Part shown: positions 44,665 to 55,000 of the stretch, piece by piece | Numbering within the stretch: the first letter of the stretch is position 1 | How the letters are laid out: the number at the start of each line of letters is the position of its first letter | Assembly (NCBI RefSeq): GCF_005233845.1 | Contig: NZ_SZQL01000014.1 | Span: 1 to 64,000, forward strand | Reading direction: 5' to 3' | DNA length: 64,000 bases | From: Ilyomonas limi | GTDB taxonomy: Bacteria; Bacteroidota; Bacteroidia; Chitinophagales; Chitinophagaceae | Translations under genes and position numbers: made by a program | The notes under the pieces: model-generated | What the model was told of the DNA's origin: nothing | What the model saw: the letters and a program-made list of their open reading frames with translations, nothing else | Databases searched by the model: none

Positions 44665-45414
44665 ATGGCAGCGAATGAGAATAAAATAGCTATTGTAACG
44701 GGCGGTGGCTCGGGTATTGGGCTGGCAATTGCAGAAAAATTTGTGGCAAATAACATTACCACCGTCGTTATTGGAAGAGATGAACAAAAGTTACACGCTG
44801 CCAGGGAAAAACTCGGTGATTTATGCGTGCCAATGCCGTGCGATTTAAATGATTTAACTGCTATACTTCCTTTGGTAAAAAAGATTGTTGAACAATTTGG
44901 CAGGATTGATATTCTGGTAAACAATGCCGGCATCAACCAGAAAAAAGATTTTACTGAAGTAACGAACGAAGAGTTTCAGCGCATTTTATTAACGAATGTA
45001 ACGGCTGTGTTTGTCCTTTCAAGAGAAGTAGTGAAATGTATGTTGGAAAAGGGGAGTGGCGTTATCATCAACATCAGTTCCATGGCATCGCAATACGGCA
45101 TACCTAAAGTGATTGCTTACACCGCTTCTAAATCTGCTATTGAAGGCATGACGAAAGCTATGGCAACAGAGTTATCGCCCAAAGGCATCCGCGTAAATTG
45201 CATTGCACCCGGTTTTATTGCTACCGCCATGTCGGCTAAAGCCTTAAATACCGACCCAGAAAGAAGAGACAAGGCACTGGGAAGAACACCGATAGGCTTT
45301 TTAGGCGAGCCATCCGACATTGGCGATGCAGCCCTTTTTTTAGCAACCGATGCCTCCAGATATATTACCGGAACCGTGTTGCGCGTGGATGGTGGCAATG
45401 CCATTGGTTTTTGA
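44665..45414 (+). CDS. SDR-family dehydrogenase, candidate mannonate oxidoreductase
   Basis: A 249-residue classical short-chain dehydrogenase: cofactor loop IVTGGGSGIGLAIAE, the NNAG motif (DILVNNAGINQ), catalytic Ser in INISSMASQYG, and YTASK with Tyr and Lys, then VNCIAPGFIATAM. It sits in a glucuronoxylan locus with uxuA but no recognisable uxuB, under a LacI operator. It could therefore reduce D-fructuronate to D-mannonate or act on another uronate. That assignment is inference; 3-oxoacyl-ACP or gluconate-type activities cannot be excluded. Confidence 0.88.
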   Translation: MAANENKIAIVTGGGSGIGLAIAEKFVANNITTVVIGRDEQKLHAAREKLGDLCVPMPCDLNDLTAILPLVKKIVEQFGRIDILVNNAGINQKKDFTEVTNEEFQRILLTNVTAVFVLSREVVKCMLEKGSGVIINISSMASQYGIPKVIAYTASKSAIEGMTKAMATELSPKGIRVNCIAPGFIATAMSAKALNTDPERRDKALGRTPIGFLGEPSDIGDAALFLATDASRYITGTVLRVDGGNAIGF

Positions 45415-45448
45415 TACTCTTTCAACTTAAAACATCACAAAATGCTGC

Positions 45449-48400
45449 TTATTTCACATTGATTTTAAACACCTGCAAATAATCATTATTCACAGCAACC
45501 AATACCATTTTTTCGTTTTTGGCATTTATAATCATCTTCATATCTTTTACATCGCCATTAATGATAAAGCCGCTTTGCGCAGGTGGTACATAAGTAAAAG
45601 TTTTATCCTTGTTGCCTTTTAAAAAACAGCCGTAAGAAGCATCGTATCTGCCGGTCATTACTTCTGTCTGGTATTCGTTGCCGGCAAGCAACAGATCATT
45701 GATGCCATCGCCATCTGCATCGGTACATACAATAGCGTTCACCGGTGCAAACTGTGCTTCTATGGGCAGTGCGTGCATCACAAATTTGCCATTACCGGTA
45801 TTCTCTATCCAGCAGCTTCGCGCTTCGGTACAAGTATAGGTTTGCAGGTCTTTTTTATCATTAAAAAGGTTATCTACTGTTGCTGCTGCATAGTCTTTAT
45901 TCAGCAAAAAAGCTTTCTTTACACCAGGCACCTGCTCGGCAAGCTGGTCGCGGCTGAGCGATGGAAACAAAGCTCTTTTGCCTTCTTCATTTTTGATGTA
46001 GTAAAAGAGCACCGGGTCAATGCTGCCATTGTTATCTATATCTTTTGCATACAATTGCATCGGGTATTGCGGTGTGATATGATAATGATTGTTTAACCCT
46101 AAATTACCGGCAACAAAATCTATGTCGCCATCCTTATCTATATCCGTGGCCATAAGACTTCGCCACATACCATCCATATTTTGCAAGCTGCTTTTGTCTG
46201 TTACTTCTGTGAGTTTTGCACCCACATTTTTAAAGAAGCGTACCGGCATATATTCGCCTGCAATCACCAGGTCTGGGCGCTTATCATTATCAAAGTCGGC
46301 CCATGTTGCGGCTGTTATCATTCCAGCTTGTTGCAATGCAGGGCAAACACTGCTGGTAACATTGGTAAAGATGCCTTTGTTGTTTTGTAAAATATAACTG
46401 TGCGGCGATAATGGATATTTTTTAGACACTCTGCCACCAATAAAAATGTCTTCATCACCATCGCCGTCGTAATCGCCGGCAGTAATGCATCCGGCTATCG
46501 TTCTTACAGCATCAGGAATGGCATGGGGATTAAAACTGTAATTCCCTTTACCATCATTCAAATATAAGCGTGGCTTGTAATACACCGATGTATCGGCATA
46601 CCGCATATCGCCATAAGTAACTAATAAATCGAGGTCGTCATCACCATCTGCGTCAAACAATATACTGCCTTCATCTTCCTGCATTTTGATGCTGTCGGTT
46701 AATTTCTTTGCAGCAAAAGTGCCATTGCCTTGCTGTGTAAATAATTGTCCTGAAAAATTGAAAGCGCCACCAATGTAAAAGTCTGTTGCACCATCCTTAT
46801 TAATATCGCCGGTGGAGATAAAAGGTCCTAATTGTGAAAACTTTTGTGGCAACAAACGCTGGTTGCCATAATCGTAATAAGATACATCGGTATGCTTGTA
46901 TTGAATGTTTGCTGCGGTTGTAGCGCTGGTAAATAATAAGTTTGCTGGTTTTGGAGTAACGGGCTGCGGCTGCATAGCATTGCGCTGGTATAATGTATAC
47001 ACCGAATCGGCTTTTACCTGGCGTATTACCTGTTGCAGGTTATTGGACCAGACAACTATTACGGAATCGGGCATTGCATTTTTGCCTGTTCCAAACAACA
47101 GTTTTTTATCTACAGAAGATAGATAGCCCCGCACCGGAAATGCTTCCTGCACCTGCGCCTTACCTCCTGCATACACATATACTTTTGCCCCAAAACCGTC
47201 TTTGTTTAAGCTATCGCCCTGTAGCATAAAACTGATGCTATGGTTAGTAAGCGGTTTGTTTTTTTCAATCGTATGATTAATAAAAACAAATGCTTCTTTA
47301 TTAATATTGTTTACTACCATATCGAGATCGCCATCATTATCCAGATCGGCATACGCTGCACCGTTGGAAATAGAAGACTCGTTGATGCCTGCTGAGTCAG
47401 AAATATCTGTAAAAGTGTAATTGCCATTGTTGAGATATAAATAATTGGGCAACGCCACATGCTTCAGCGATACTAACTTTTCTTTCATCAGCCTTTTTGC
47501 TTCCTCCATATTGGAGGTACTGTTGCCCAGGTTTTGGTTGAACTGCACAAAATCGGCATTAATGAAATCGCGGCCAATGCCATTGGTGATGTGTATGTCT
47601 TTATAGCCATCGTTATTAAAATCTGCCAATAGCACACTCCAGCTCCAGTCGGTTTCGCTGATGCCGGCTAGTTGCCCTATCTCACTAAAAAAGGGTATTA
47701 TGGTATCGCTTGCAGTGTAAGTGCCATTGTTAAGCTGCAACATATTGCGGGCAAACTCCGGCGAATATCCTAAATTTCTTTCTGCCTCGTAGCGGTCATA
47801 ATTCATGAACGAAAAGGTCAGTTTTTTGCGCGTATTGTCTTCCGGCATCATATCCAGCGTAGCAAAATCAATGAGGCTATCGTTGTTAATATCTGCCGCA
47901 TCGCAGCCCATGCTGCTGTAGCTCTGGTGTTTGGTAGAGAGGTCAAGGGTGTTGGTAAAAGTGCCGTTTTTGTTATTCAGCCATAGCTCATCATTCGATA
48001 CAAAATCGTTGGCTATATACATATCGGGCCATCCATCGTTATTAAAATCACTTACCGTAACACCCAATCCATATCCGTCTTCTTTAATGCCGGCTGCCAT
48101 AGAAACATCTGTAAAAGTAGGATGTCTCCCACCTTTTGCATCGCCATCGTTGCGGTACAATTTATCGTTGGCAGGCGAGCGGCCGCTTAAGTTTTTGGGT
48201 AAAATATAATTAGCAGAATACGAGGCATTCAGGAGGTAGTTCACCAAAAACATATCCAGATCGCCATCCTTATCATAATCAAAAAATACCGCCTGCGTTG
48301 AATAACTGGTATCTGCCAATCCATAAGCGGCAGCCTCTTCTTTAAACGTGTTGTTGTGTTGATTAATAAAGAGCAGGTTGGCGGTACGCACACTTAAATT

Positions 48401-48811
48401 TTTACCATACGTGCATACATACATATCTTCGTAGCCATCGTTGTTAATGTCGGCTACACTTACGCCGGTTGCCCATGTGTTGGTAGCTACGCCTGCTTGT
48501 TGTGTAATGTCTTCAAAATGGTTGTTGCCTTTATTCATATACAACTTGCTGCTCACCTGGTTGCCGCAAAAGAAAATATCTTTCAAGCCATCATTGTTTA
48601 TATCAATGATTCCCACGCCACCGCCCATGTAGGCAAACTCATTCAATGCCTCACCGGGCATTTTAGCTTCATTAATAGTGTTGTTGAAGGTGATACCGCT
48701 TTCACTGCTCGGTAGCGCAGTAAACATTTCAGCAGTACGATGTTGACGGCAGGCGCACAGCACAATCAACATAATACATATCAGAAAGGGGTAGGCAACA
48801 CTTGTTTTCAT
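45449..48811 (-). CDS. Giant FG-GAP/VCBS-repeat lipoprotein with ASPIC/UnbV domain
   Basis: An 1120-residue lipoprotein (signal with LIVLCAC lipobox, Cys about 20). It holds many calcium-binding FG-GAP repeats of the form DINNDGYEDMYV, DYDKDGDLDMFL, DFNNDGWPDMYI, DIDKDGDIDFVAG. These predict one or two beta-propellers, one near 60-500 and a second near 640-1100. Between them lies an ASPIC/UnbV-like segment (DGFGAKVYVYAGGKAQVQEAFPVRGYLSSVDKKLLFGTG). Family members are secreted or surface proteins common in Bacteroidota glycan loci, but their function is unproven. Glycan binding or adhesion is a guess. It is convergent to the SDR gene. Confidence 0.88.
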   Translation of the reverse strand: MKTSVAYPFLICIMLIVLCACRQHRTAEMFTALPSSESGITFNNTINEAKMPGEALNEFAYMGGGVGIIDINNDGLKDIFFCGNQVSSKLYMNKGNNHFEDITQQAGVATNTWATGVSVADINNDGYEDMYVCTYGKNLSVRTANLLFINQHNNTFKEEAAAYGLADTSYSTQAVFFDYDKDGDLDMFLVNYLLNASYSANYILPKNLSGRSPANDKLYRNDGDAKGGRHPTFTDVSMAAGIKEDGYGLGVTVSDFNNDGWPDMYIANDFVSNDELWLNNKNGTFTNTLDLSTKHQSYSSMGCDAADINNDSLIDFATLDMMPEDNTRKKLTFSFMNYDRYEAERNLGYSPEFARNMLQLNNGTYTASDTIIPFFSEIGQLAGISETDWSWSVLLADFNNDGYKDIHITNGIGRDFINADFVQFNQNLGNSTSNMEEAKRLMKEKLVSLKHVALPNYLYLNNGNYTFTDISDSAGINESSISNGAAYADLDNDGDLDMVVNNINKEAFVFINHTIEKNKPLTNHSISFMLQGDSLNKDGFGAKVYVYAGGKAQVQEAFPVRGYLSSVDKKLLFGTGKNAMPDSVIVVWSNNLQQVIRQVKADSVYTLYQRNAMQPQPVTPKPANLLFTSATTAANIQYKHTDVSYYDYGNQRLLPQKFSQLGPFISTGDINKDGATDFYIGGAFNFSGQLFTQQGNGTFAAKKLTDSIKMQEDEGSILFDADGDDDLDLLVTYGDMRYADTSVYYKPRLYLNDGKGNYSFNPHAIPDAVRTIAGCITAGDYDGDGDEDIFIGGRVSKKYPLSPHSYILQNNKGIFTNVTSSVCPALQQAGMITAATWADFDNDKRPDLVIAGEYMPVRFFKNVGAKLTEVTDKSSLQNMDGMWRSLMATDIDKDGDIDFVAGNLGLNNHYHITPQYPMQLYAKDIDNNGSIDPVLFYYIKNEEGKRALFPSLSRDQLAEQVPGVKKAFLLNKDYAAATVDNLFNDKKDLQTYTCTEARSCWIENTGNGKFVMHALPIEAQFAPVNAIVCTDADGDGINDLLLAGNEYQTEVMTGRYDASYGCFLKGNKDKTFTYVPPAQSGFIINGDVKDMKMIINAKNEKMVLVAVNNDYLQVFKINVK

Positions 48812-48837
48812 CAGATCGTGTTCTATAAAATGGCTGT

Positions 48838-49872
48838 TTAACCCTTTCCTTTTTTTAAAGAAGAGGCTCTTATAATGAGTTCCGATTTAAGGGTAATCGT
48901 GCTGGTGATATTCAGGTCTGTAACGCCATTCAGGTGGTCAATCAATTTTTGCCCGGCTACTTCACCCATTGTAAAACCATTATAATTAATGGTAGTTAGC
49001 TTAGGATCGGTTACACGGCTTACCGCATCGTTGTTAAACCCGGCCACTGCTATGTCTTGCGGTATGCGTATGCCGGCATCTTTAAGTGTTTGCATACAAA
49101 GGGCAGCACTGATGTCTTTTGCTACAAAGATTCCATCCGGCAACGGATGCATATGTAGTATCTTTTTTGCTGCCTGTACGCTTGCTTCTTCGCTCAGGTC
49201 GTTGGTGATAACATAATCCTCATGTAAAGTTATGTTGTTGTCAGCCAATGCCTGCTGGTAGCCGGCAAGCCGCTCGGCATATACATTTCTGATAAGATTG
49301 CCGGTAACATGCACAATGCGTTTGCAGCCCTGCTCTATTAAATGCTGGGTAGCGGTGTAGCCGGCTTTGTAGTTATTAATAATCACCTTGGTGCTATTGC
49401 TTCTTTCATCTACGCGGTCAAAGAAAATAACAGGGATATTCTTTTCGATGAATGAATTGAAATGTGATAAATCGGTAGTATCGTACGCCAATGAGGCGAT
49501 GAGCCCATCCACTCTCTTATGGAAGAGGTTCTTGGCTGCGGCTACTTCTTTTACTGCCGATTCGGAAGAGTGTCCGATAATGATGGTGTAGTTGGCTTTA
49601 GTAGCGGCTTTTTCTATGCCTGCAATCGCCGATGTAATGAAATTACTGTTCAGTTCATGCACAATCACACCAATGATATTCGTGCGCTGCGTTCTTAAAT
49701 TAGAAGCAAAAGTGTTATGCCGGTAGCCAAGTTCTGCTGCAAGATTCACCACCTTACTTCTGGTAAAAGCACTGATGGAAGGATTGTTCTTGAGTGCCCG
49801 GCTAACGGTAGCAGGAGAGACACCCAACTGCCCTGCAATGTCGTAAATAGTAATTTCTCTGTCTTGGTTCAA
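48838..49872 (-). CDS. LacI-family transcriptional regulator 2 (TTG start)
   Basis: A 344-residue LacI protein whose head ITIYDIAGQLGVSPATVSRALKNNP and effector domain align throughout with regulator 1 (shared RTNIIGVIV, VDGL-ASLAYDT, IPVIFFDRV, CKRIVH, KILHM-PLPDG and AGIRIPQDIA blocks). The open frame has no ATG before the helix-turn-helix. The codon at 49870-49872 reads TTG on the coding strand and is the only sensible start. It lies downstream of operator C and upstream of the FG-GAP gene, which follows after 26 bases, so those two are probably co-transcribed. Confidence 0.9.
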   Translation of the reverse strand: MNQDREITIYDIAGQLGVSPATVSRALKNNPSISAFTRSKVVNLAAELGYRHNTFASNLRTQRTNIIGVIVHELNSNFITSAIAGIEKAATKANYTIIIGHSSESAVKEVAAAKNLFHKRVDGLIASLAYDTTDLSHFNSFIEKNIPVIFFDRVDERSNSTKVIINNYKAGYTATQHLIEQGCKRIVHVTGNLIRNVYAERLAGYQQALADNNITLHEDYVITNDLSEEASVQAAKKILHMHPLPDGIFVAKDISAALCMQTLKDAGIRIPQDIAVAGFNNDAVSRVTDPKLTTINYNGFTMGEVAGQKLIDHLNGVTDLNITSTITLKSELIIRASSLKKGKG

Positions 49873-50340
49873 ACAATTGAATTGAGGTAATAAAAGTAAT
49901 AAAAAACTTTTTTGAAAAAAATGACGTAATCGGTTGTTATAAACGGAAAGCTTTTCTACACTAGCAAAATAGGTAGATAAATATTGAATATTGCTTGCTT
50001 AAGGATGGATCAGGTGTGGAATTACGGCTGTGTTTGCCTGTTGAATATTTTGCAGTACTGCTAATACCATTTAGGTTACATTTTGCGAGATGTTGTATCT
50101 TATTCTTTATATGTATGGATGAGTAAAAGCAGTTAATAAAACCCCGGTAACTTTTCTCCAAATTATTTCTATTCCCATTCCTGCGAAAGCCTGTACTGTC
50201 AGATTAAATACTGACTATTATATATAAACAGCAATCAAACAAGTAATCAATCATTCCTCACTGTAGCCATTATTTCCTGTTTTTCTTTTCACTCAAACTA
50301 AACTCCGCCAAAGATGTACAAAGGCTACAAATATTTTTAA
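49873..50340. other. Gap between lacI 2 and the SusD terminator
   Basis: No convincing gene is seen in about 470 bases. It contains operator C near the lacI end and otherwise AT-rich sequence. Confidence 0.5.
49924..49939. promoter_or_regulatory. LacI-type operator C
   Basis: ACGTAATCGGTTGTTA keeps the core TAATCGGTTG of the other sites around the central CG, with weaker outer arms. It lies 52 bases upstream of the second lacI start, consistent with auto- or cross-regulation by the LacI pair. Confidence 0.5.
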
Positions 50341-50374
50341 AACAACAGCGGCTATGAAAATAGCCGCTGTTGTT
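50341..50374 (-). terminator. Strong terminator of the susCD operon
   Basis: AACAACAGCGGCTAT and ATAGCCGCTGTTGTT form a perfect 15-base-pair stem with a GAAA/TTTC tetraloop, 19 bases beyond the SusD stop. On the minus strand it is followed by TTAAAAATATTT. Confidence 0.85.
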
Positions 50375-50392
50375 TAGAATAAGATCTGGCTA

Positions 50393-51931
50393 TTACTTAA
50401 GCAACGGATTAGCTGCAATTTCGCTCGCCGGAATCGGGAAAAAATCAACCTGACTTGGTTTGGGATCAGGCCTGATAGATGGATAATAGCCTCTTTTCCT
50501 CCATCTTAAAATATCAATATTATTAATTTCTTCACCAGCCAACTCTACTGCACGTTCATGCATTACAGCGGCTATTGCCTGCTCTTTAGTATTCAGTGTA
50601 ACAGGCGGCATATTCACATCGGGGCGTGCACGCACTTCGTCAATATATTTTGCTGCATTCGCCGGCGTGCCAACTTCAGCTTCACACTCTGCAAGCATCA
50701 GTAACACATCGGCATAGCGAATCACTCGCTGGTTGATGCCACTACCAAGGTTAGAAGGGTCATTAATCCAATCTAATTTTGAATATTTGCGATATACTCT
50801 TCGCTTAGATATGCCATTCTTTGTACTGGGTGCAACATTCATATCGGTTTCGGTAAGTATATGTCCTGGTACTGTGCCTTCCATAGTTAAAATAGCATCT
50901 CCCGATTCATAAAAAGTATATTTATATCGCGGATCGTTCGCTTCAAATTCATTGAGTGTTTGATCCGAAGGAATTACATTACCCCAAACTATGCCATACT
51001 CCTGGCTACGCACGGTGCTCGCATCTGCTGTAGGGCCTTCGCCGGTATAACCCCAATTAAAACCGCCGGTTCCTTTATCATAAAAAGCAACTTCAAAAAC
51101 AGATTCTGAATTAAACTCATGTCCAGTAGTTGCTTGTACTCCACCAACCATAATATCCCCATCAAAATTGTCGGAAAAATGAGGTGCCAGGCTATATTTA
51201 CCATACACTTGCATAAGCGCAGTTTTGGCAGCCGCATAATCGCCATTCTGCATCTGTACCCTCCCCAGCAGCGCATTGGCTGCACCTTTGGTGGCACGTC
51301 CTTGTTGTGCCTGAGTATCGGGTAGTTTTGCAACAGCGTCAGTGAGATCGCTAATGATTAATGTATACACATCAGCAGCAGGTGATTGGGCTTTATAGCC
51401 ATCGGCAGTGGAGATAGGTTCTGTGTACACTGGCACATCGCCCCACTGGGATACCAGTTCAAAATATGCCCATGCTCTTAAGAACTCAGCCTCTCCAAGC
51501 GTTACATCTCTTAAAGCCGTATTATCGGTTACGTTGGGTGCCTGGGAAATAACAAGATTAGCACGGTTAATCATTTGATAACAGCCGTTCCAAACACTCG
51601 TCATCACTGAATTGGACGGGGCAGGAGAGGCTTGTTTCAACAACTCGGCTCTTGGTGCTTCTAATTGAGCGCCACCGGGTGCGGTTTCGCTCCCTCTCAT
51701 ATCGTGGGTAAAAAACCATTCGCGTCCCATCAGGTTGCCGCCACGCAGGCTGGAATATACTGCATTAACGCCCTGTTGTAATTCTGTAGCCGTCTTAAAA
51801 TAGCTGTCAGTAGTCGGATTGTTTTGATCCGTTACTTCCAGCTTTTTATTACAGGCAACAATAACCGCTACCGCCAGTGTTGTTCCGGCAAGCATCAGGC
51901 TTATATTTCGCTTTATACTATTTGGTTTCAT
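50393..51931 (-). CDS. SusD/RagB-family nutrient-binding lipoprotein
   Basis: A 512-residue outer-membrane lipoprotein that caps the SusC porin and binds glycan. The signal ends in VAVIVAC, with the lipidated Cys near 27. The N-terminal SusD-like part (NPTTDSYFKTATELQQGVNAVYSSLR, EAEFLRAWAYFELVSQWGDVPVYTEP, TKGAANALLGRVQMQNGDYAAAK) holds tetratricopeptide-like helices. The C-terminus has RYADVLLMLAECEAEVG and ERAVELAGEEINNIDILRWR, typical of RagB/SusD. It is 104 bases downstream of susC and ends at a strong hairpin. Xylo-oligosaccharide binding is inferred from locus content. Confidence 0.95.
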   Translation of the reverse strand: MKPNSIKRNISLMLAGTTLAVAVIVACNKKLEVTDQNNPTTDSYFKTATELQQGVNAVYSSLRGGNLMGREWFFTHDMRGSETAPGGAQLEAPRAELLKQASPAPSNSVMTSVWNGCYQMINRANLVISQAPNVTDNTALRDVTLGEAEFLRAWAYFELVSQWGDVPVYTEPISTADGYKAQSPAADVYTLIISDLTDAVAKLPDTQAQQGRATKGAANALLGRVQMQNGDYAAAKTALMQVYGKYSLAPHFSDNFDGDIMVGGVQATTGHEFNSESVFEVAFYDKGTGGFNWGYTGEGPTADASTVRSQEYGIVWGNVIPSDQTLNEFEANDPRYKYTFYESGDAILTMEGTVPGHILTETDMNVAPSTKNGISKRRVYRKYSKLDWINDPSNLGSGINQRVIRYADVLLMLAECEAEVGTPANAAKYIDEVRARPDVNMPPVTLNTKEQAIAAVMHERAVELAGEEINNIDILRWRKRGYYPSIRPDPKPSQVDFFPIPASEIAANPLLK

Positions 51932-52035
51932 CTGTTTAATTTTTATTTGTTATGTTTAAATGGAATTCACCAATAAACATCTATTCCTATAAATAGAGGT
52001 TTATTTTCTTTTCATAACATTATTAGCTTTCGTTT

Positions 52036-55000
52036 TTAAAAATTTACATTAATACCTACCTGATAGCCTTTTGGCTGTGGATACACCGCATAATCGATAC
52101 CGTTGGTTAAATTTGACCCGGTGCTGAATGTTCTGTTACCTACTTCCGGATCGTAGCCAGAGTATTTGGTGAATGTAAGTATATTCTGAGCCGATACATA
52201 AATGTTGAGGTTCTTTACCGTTCCTTTTGTAAGCGATTGTAAAGCGCTGTTTGGCACATTATAGCTAAGTATCACATTCTTCAGGCGCAGATACGAGCCG
52301 TCTTCAATAAAACGTGTGGATGGGCGCGCGTTGTGGTTCGGGTCCGAAGATGCTGCACGTGGAATATTCGTATTTGTATTATCAGGCGTCCATGCATTCA
52401 GCACCTGTGTGCCGGCATTAAAGAAACGGATCATACCTTCCGTAGCAGTGCGGGTGGCATTATAAATCTTATTGCCTTGCACGCCCTGAAAGAATACAGT
52501 AAGGCCAAAACCCTTATAGTTTGCGCCCAGGTTAAGAGAATAGGAAAACTTAGGGATAAAGCTGCCTAAAAACACACGATCTTTTGAGTCGATAACTCCA
52601 TCTGCATTCTGATCTTTGAATTTAAGATCACCGGGAGAGGTTTGTGGTTTAGTAGGGTCCGGATCATAAACCTGTGTTGCATGTTTCTGAATTTCCTCCT
52701 GGCTCTGGAAAATACCCTCTACCTCCCAGCCGTAAAATGATTGAACCGCATATCCTGGCGCCGTGTTGGTAGCATTCTCTCCTTCTGTAAAATCAGCATC
52801 CGATCCGGCTTCAATATTAGAAACACCCGGTGCTAAGCTTAATACTTTGTTCCTGATAATGCTGAGGTTACCCATCGCATTCCATGTAAAATCGCCCTGC
52901 CTGTCGTTATAACCTAATTGCATTTCAAATCCATTGTTTCTCATGGAGCCGGCATTGGTGATTACACTACTGTTTATATAACCCATTGACGGAGGCAACG
53001 GTACTGCCAATATCAGGTTATCTGTTTTACGTTGGTAATATTCTAAAGAAAGTGTAATCGCATTCTTGAGCAATCCAAGGTCCAATCCAATATTTAACTG
53101 TTTGGTCGTTTCCCATTCCAGGTCTTTGTTTCCCAGGCTTTGTATAGAAGAAGCCGGACCACTGGTTATCACATTGCCAAATGGGTAATAGGCACTGTTG
53201 GCACTTACACTTGCCAGCCACGGCGTAGCACCTAACACCGCTCCGTTAAGACCCGTAATTCCGTAGCCTGCGCGCACTTTCAACTCGGAAATTTTGGATT
53301 GGTTTTTCATGAAATCTTCCTGGTCTATCCTCCAGCCTACAGAAGCCGATGGAAAGGTCTGCCATTTGTTGCCCGGTGCCCAGTATGAACCACCATCACG
53401 ACGAACAGCGCCGTTCAACAGATATTTGCCTTTATAATCGTAAGTTAAGCGACCAATATAAGATACAATGTTGAGGTTTGTTACCAGTGTTTGAACAGAT
53501 ACATTACTTGCATTGTTCAACGTCTTCAAATCATTGGAAGCCTGGTTTCCGCTTGCGTTCTCGGTTTTTATTTTTTGTCCCTGATATTCATATACAGCAG
53601 TCGCGTTCAAATGATGATCGCCAAACGTCTTATCAAAAGTAAGTTGCTCGGTGTACAACTGTACAGCAGAAATGCTCCTGTTATTGGTGATGGTAGCCAG
53701 TATGGAACTGGAACCGGCAACAGTACCGCTGTCATTGAATATGGGTGCAAAGCGATAGTCTAATCCGTTGGAATAATCCATACCGAAGGTGGAGCGGAAA
53801 CGTAACCATTTTGTGAAATTAATATCTAAATAAGCCGTTCCCAATACTTTAACGGTGGTTCTGTTTCCTGCATTTTTTACAACTGCATCTTCTACCGGGT
53901 TGGTGGGGTCGCCGCCATCCAGCACAGAGTTTACGCCCCTGAACCCATCAGAAGTAGTAGGATCATATACCGGCATGTAAGGCATCATCCTGATGACATT
54001 TAATAAGTTCGTCCGTGAGCCGGTTGCATTATTGTCGTAATCCTGGTCTCCGTAAGCAATGTAGAGGTTTTCTCCAAAGGTGAATGCCTTGCTGATATTG
54101 TGTTCTGAATTAATACGGAAATTATAACGCTTGTATCCTACAGTAGGCGCCGTACCTGTTTGATCTAAAAATCCGGCAGAGGCATAGAAATGGGAAATAT
54201 CATTTCCGCCGCTCACGCCTATGTTTGTTTGGGTCATATTGCCTTGTTTAAAATAGGCATCCTGCCAATCGGTTACATTGTTGCCATAGGTAGTAGCAGC
54301 GCCCTGGTATATAGGTGTGTTAACCCACGGAACATCGCGCCTGCCTACTTTGCTTCCACGGTAAGCGATTGCATACTGATCGAATTGTTCGGGATTTAAC
54401 AGGCTTAATCGCTCATTAACATTCTGAATACCATAATAAGAGCTTAAGCTGACATTCATTTTTCCATCTCTTCTGCCTTTTTTGGTAGTAATCATGATTA
54501 CACCATTGGTCGCCCTTGAACCATAAATAGCGGCAGTAGAAGCATCTTTCAAAACATCTACCGATTCTATATCCCTGGTATCAATGGCTGAAAGATCACC
54601 AGTAGGAAATCCATCTACAACATATAACGGATTGGAGGCATAAGAGATAGAACTGATACCTCTGATGGTAACAATCGGTTCTGTTCCAGGGCTGCCGTTG
54701 TTAGTTACCTGCAAGCCTGCCACACGACCTTGCAATGCCTGCTGTACACTTACAGAAGGAAGCTCATTCAGGGTTTTGTTGTTAACAGACGAAACGGCAC
54801 CGGTAACAGCTGTACGTTTTTGCGTACCATAACCTACCACAATTACCTGGTCAAGCTGGGAGTTGGAGGCAGCTAACGTAACCGTTATGTTGCTCTCGTT
54901 GCCTACCGTAACTTCTTTATTTACATAACCTACATAGCTGATAACCAATACCTTTCCTGATGAAACAGAAATACTGAACAGACCGTTTTCATCGGTAGTC

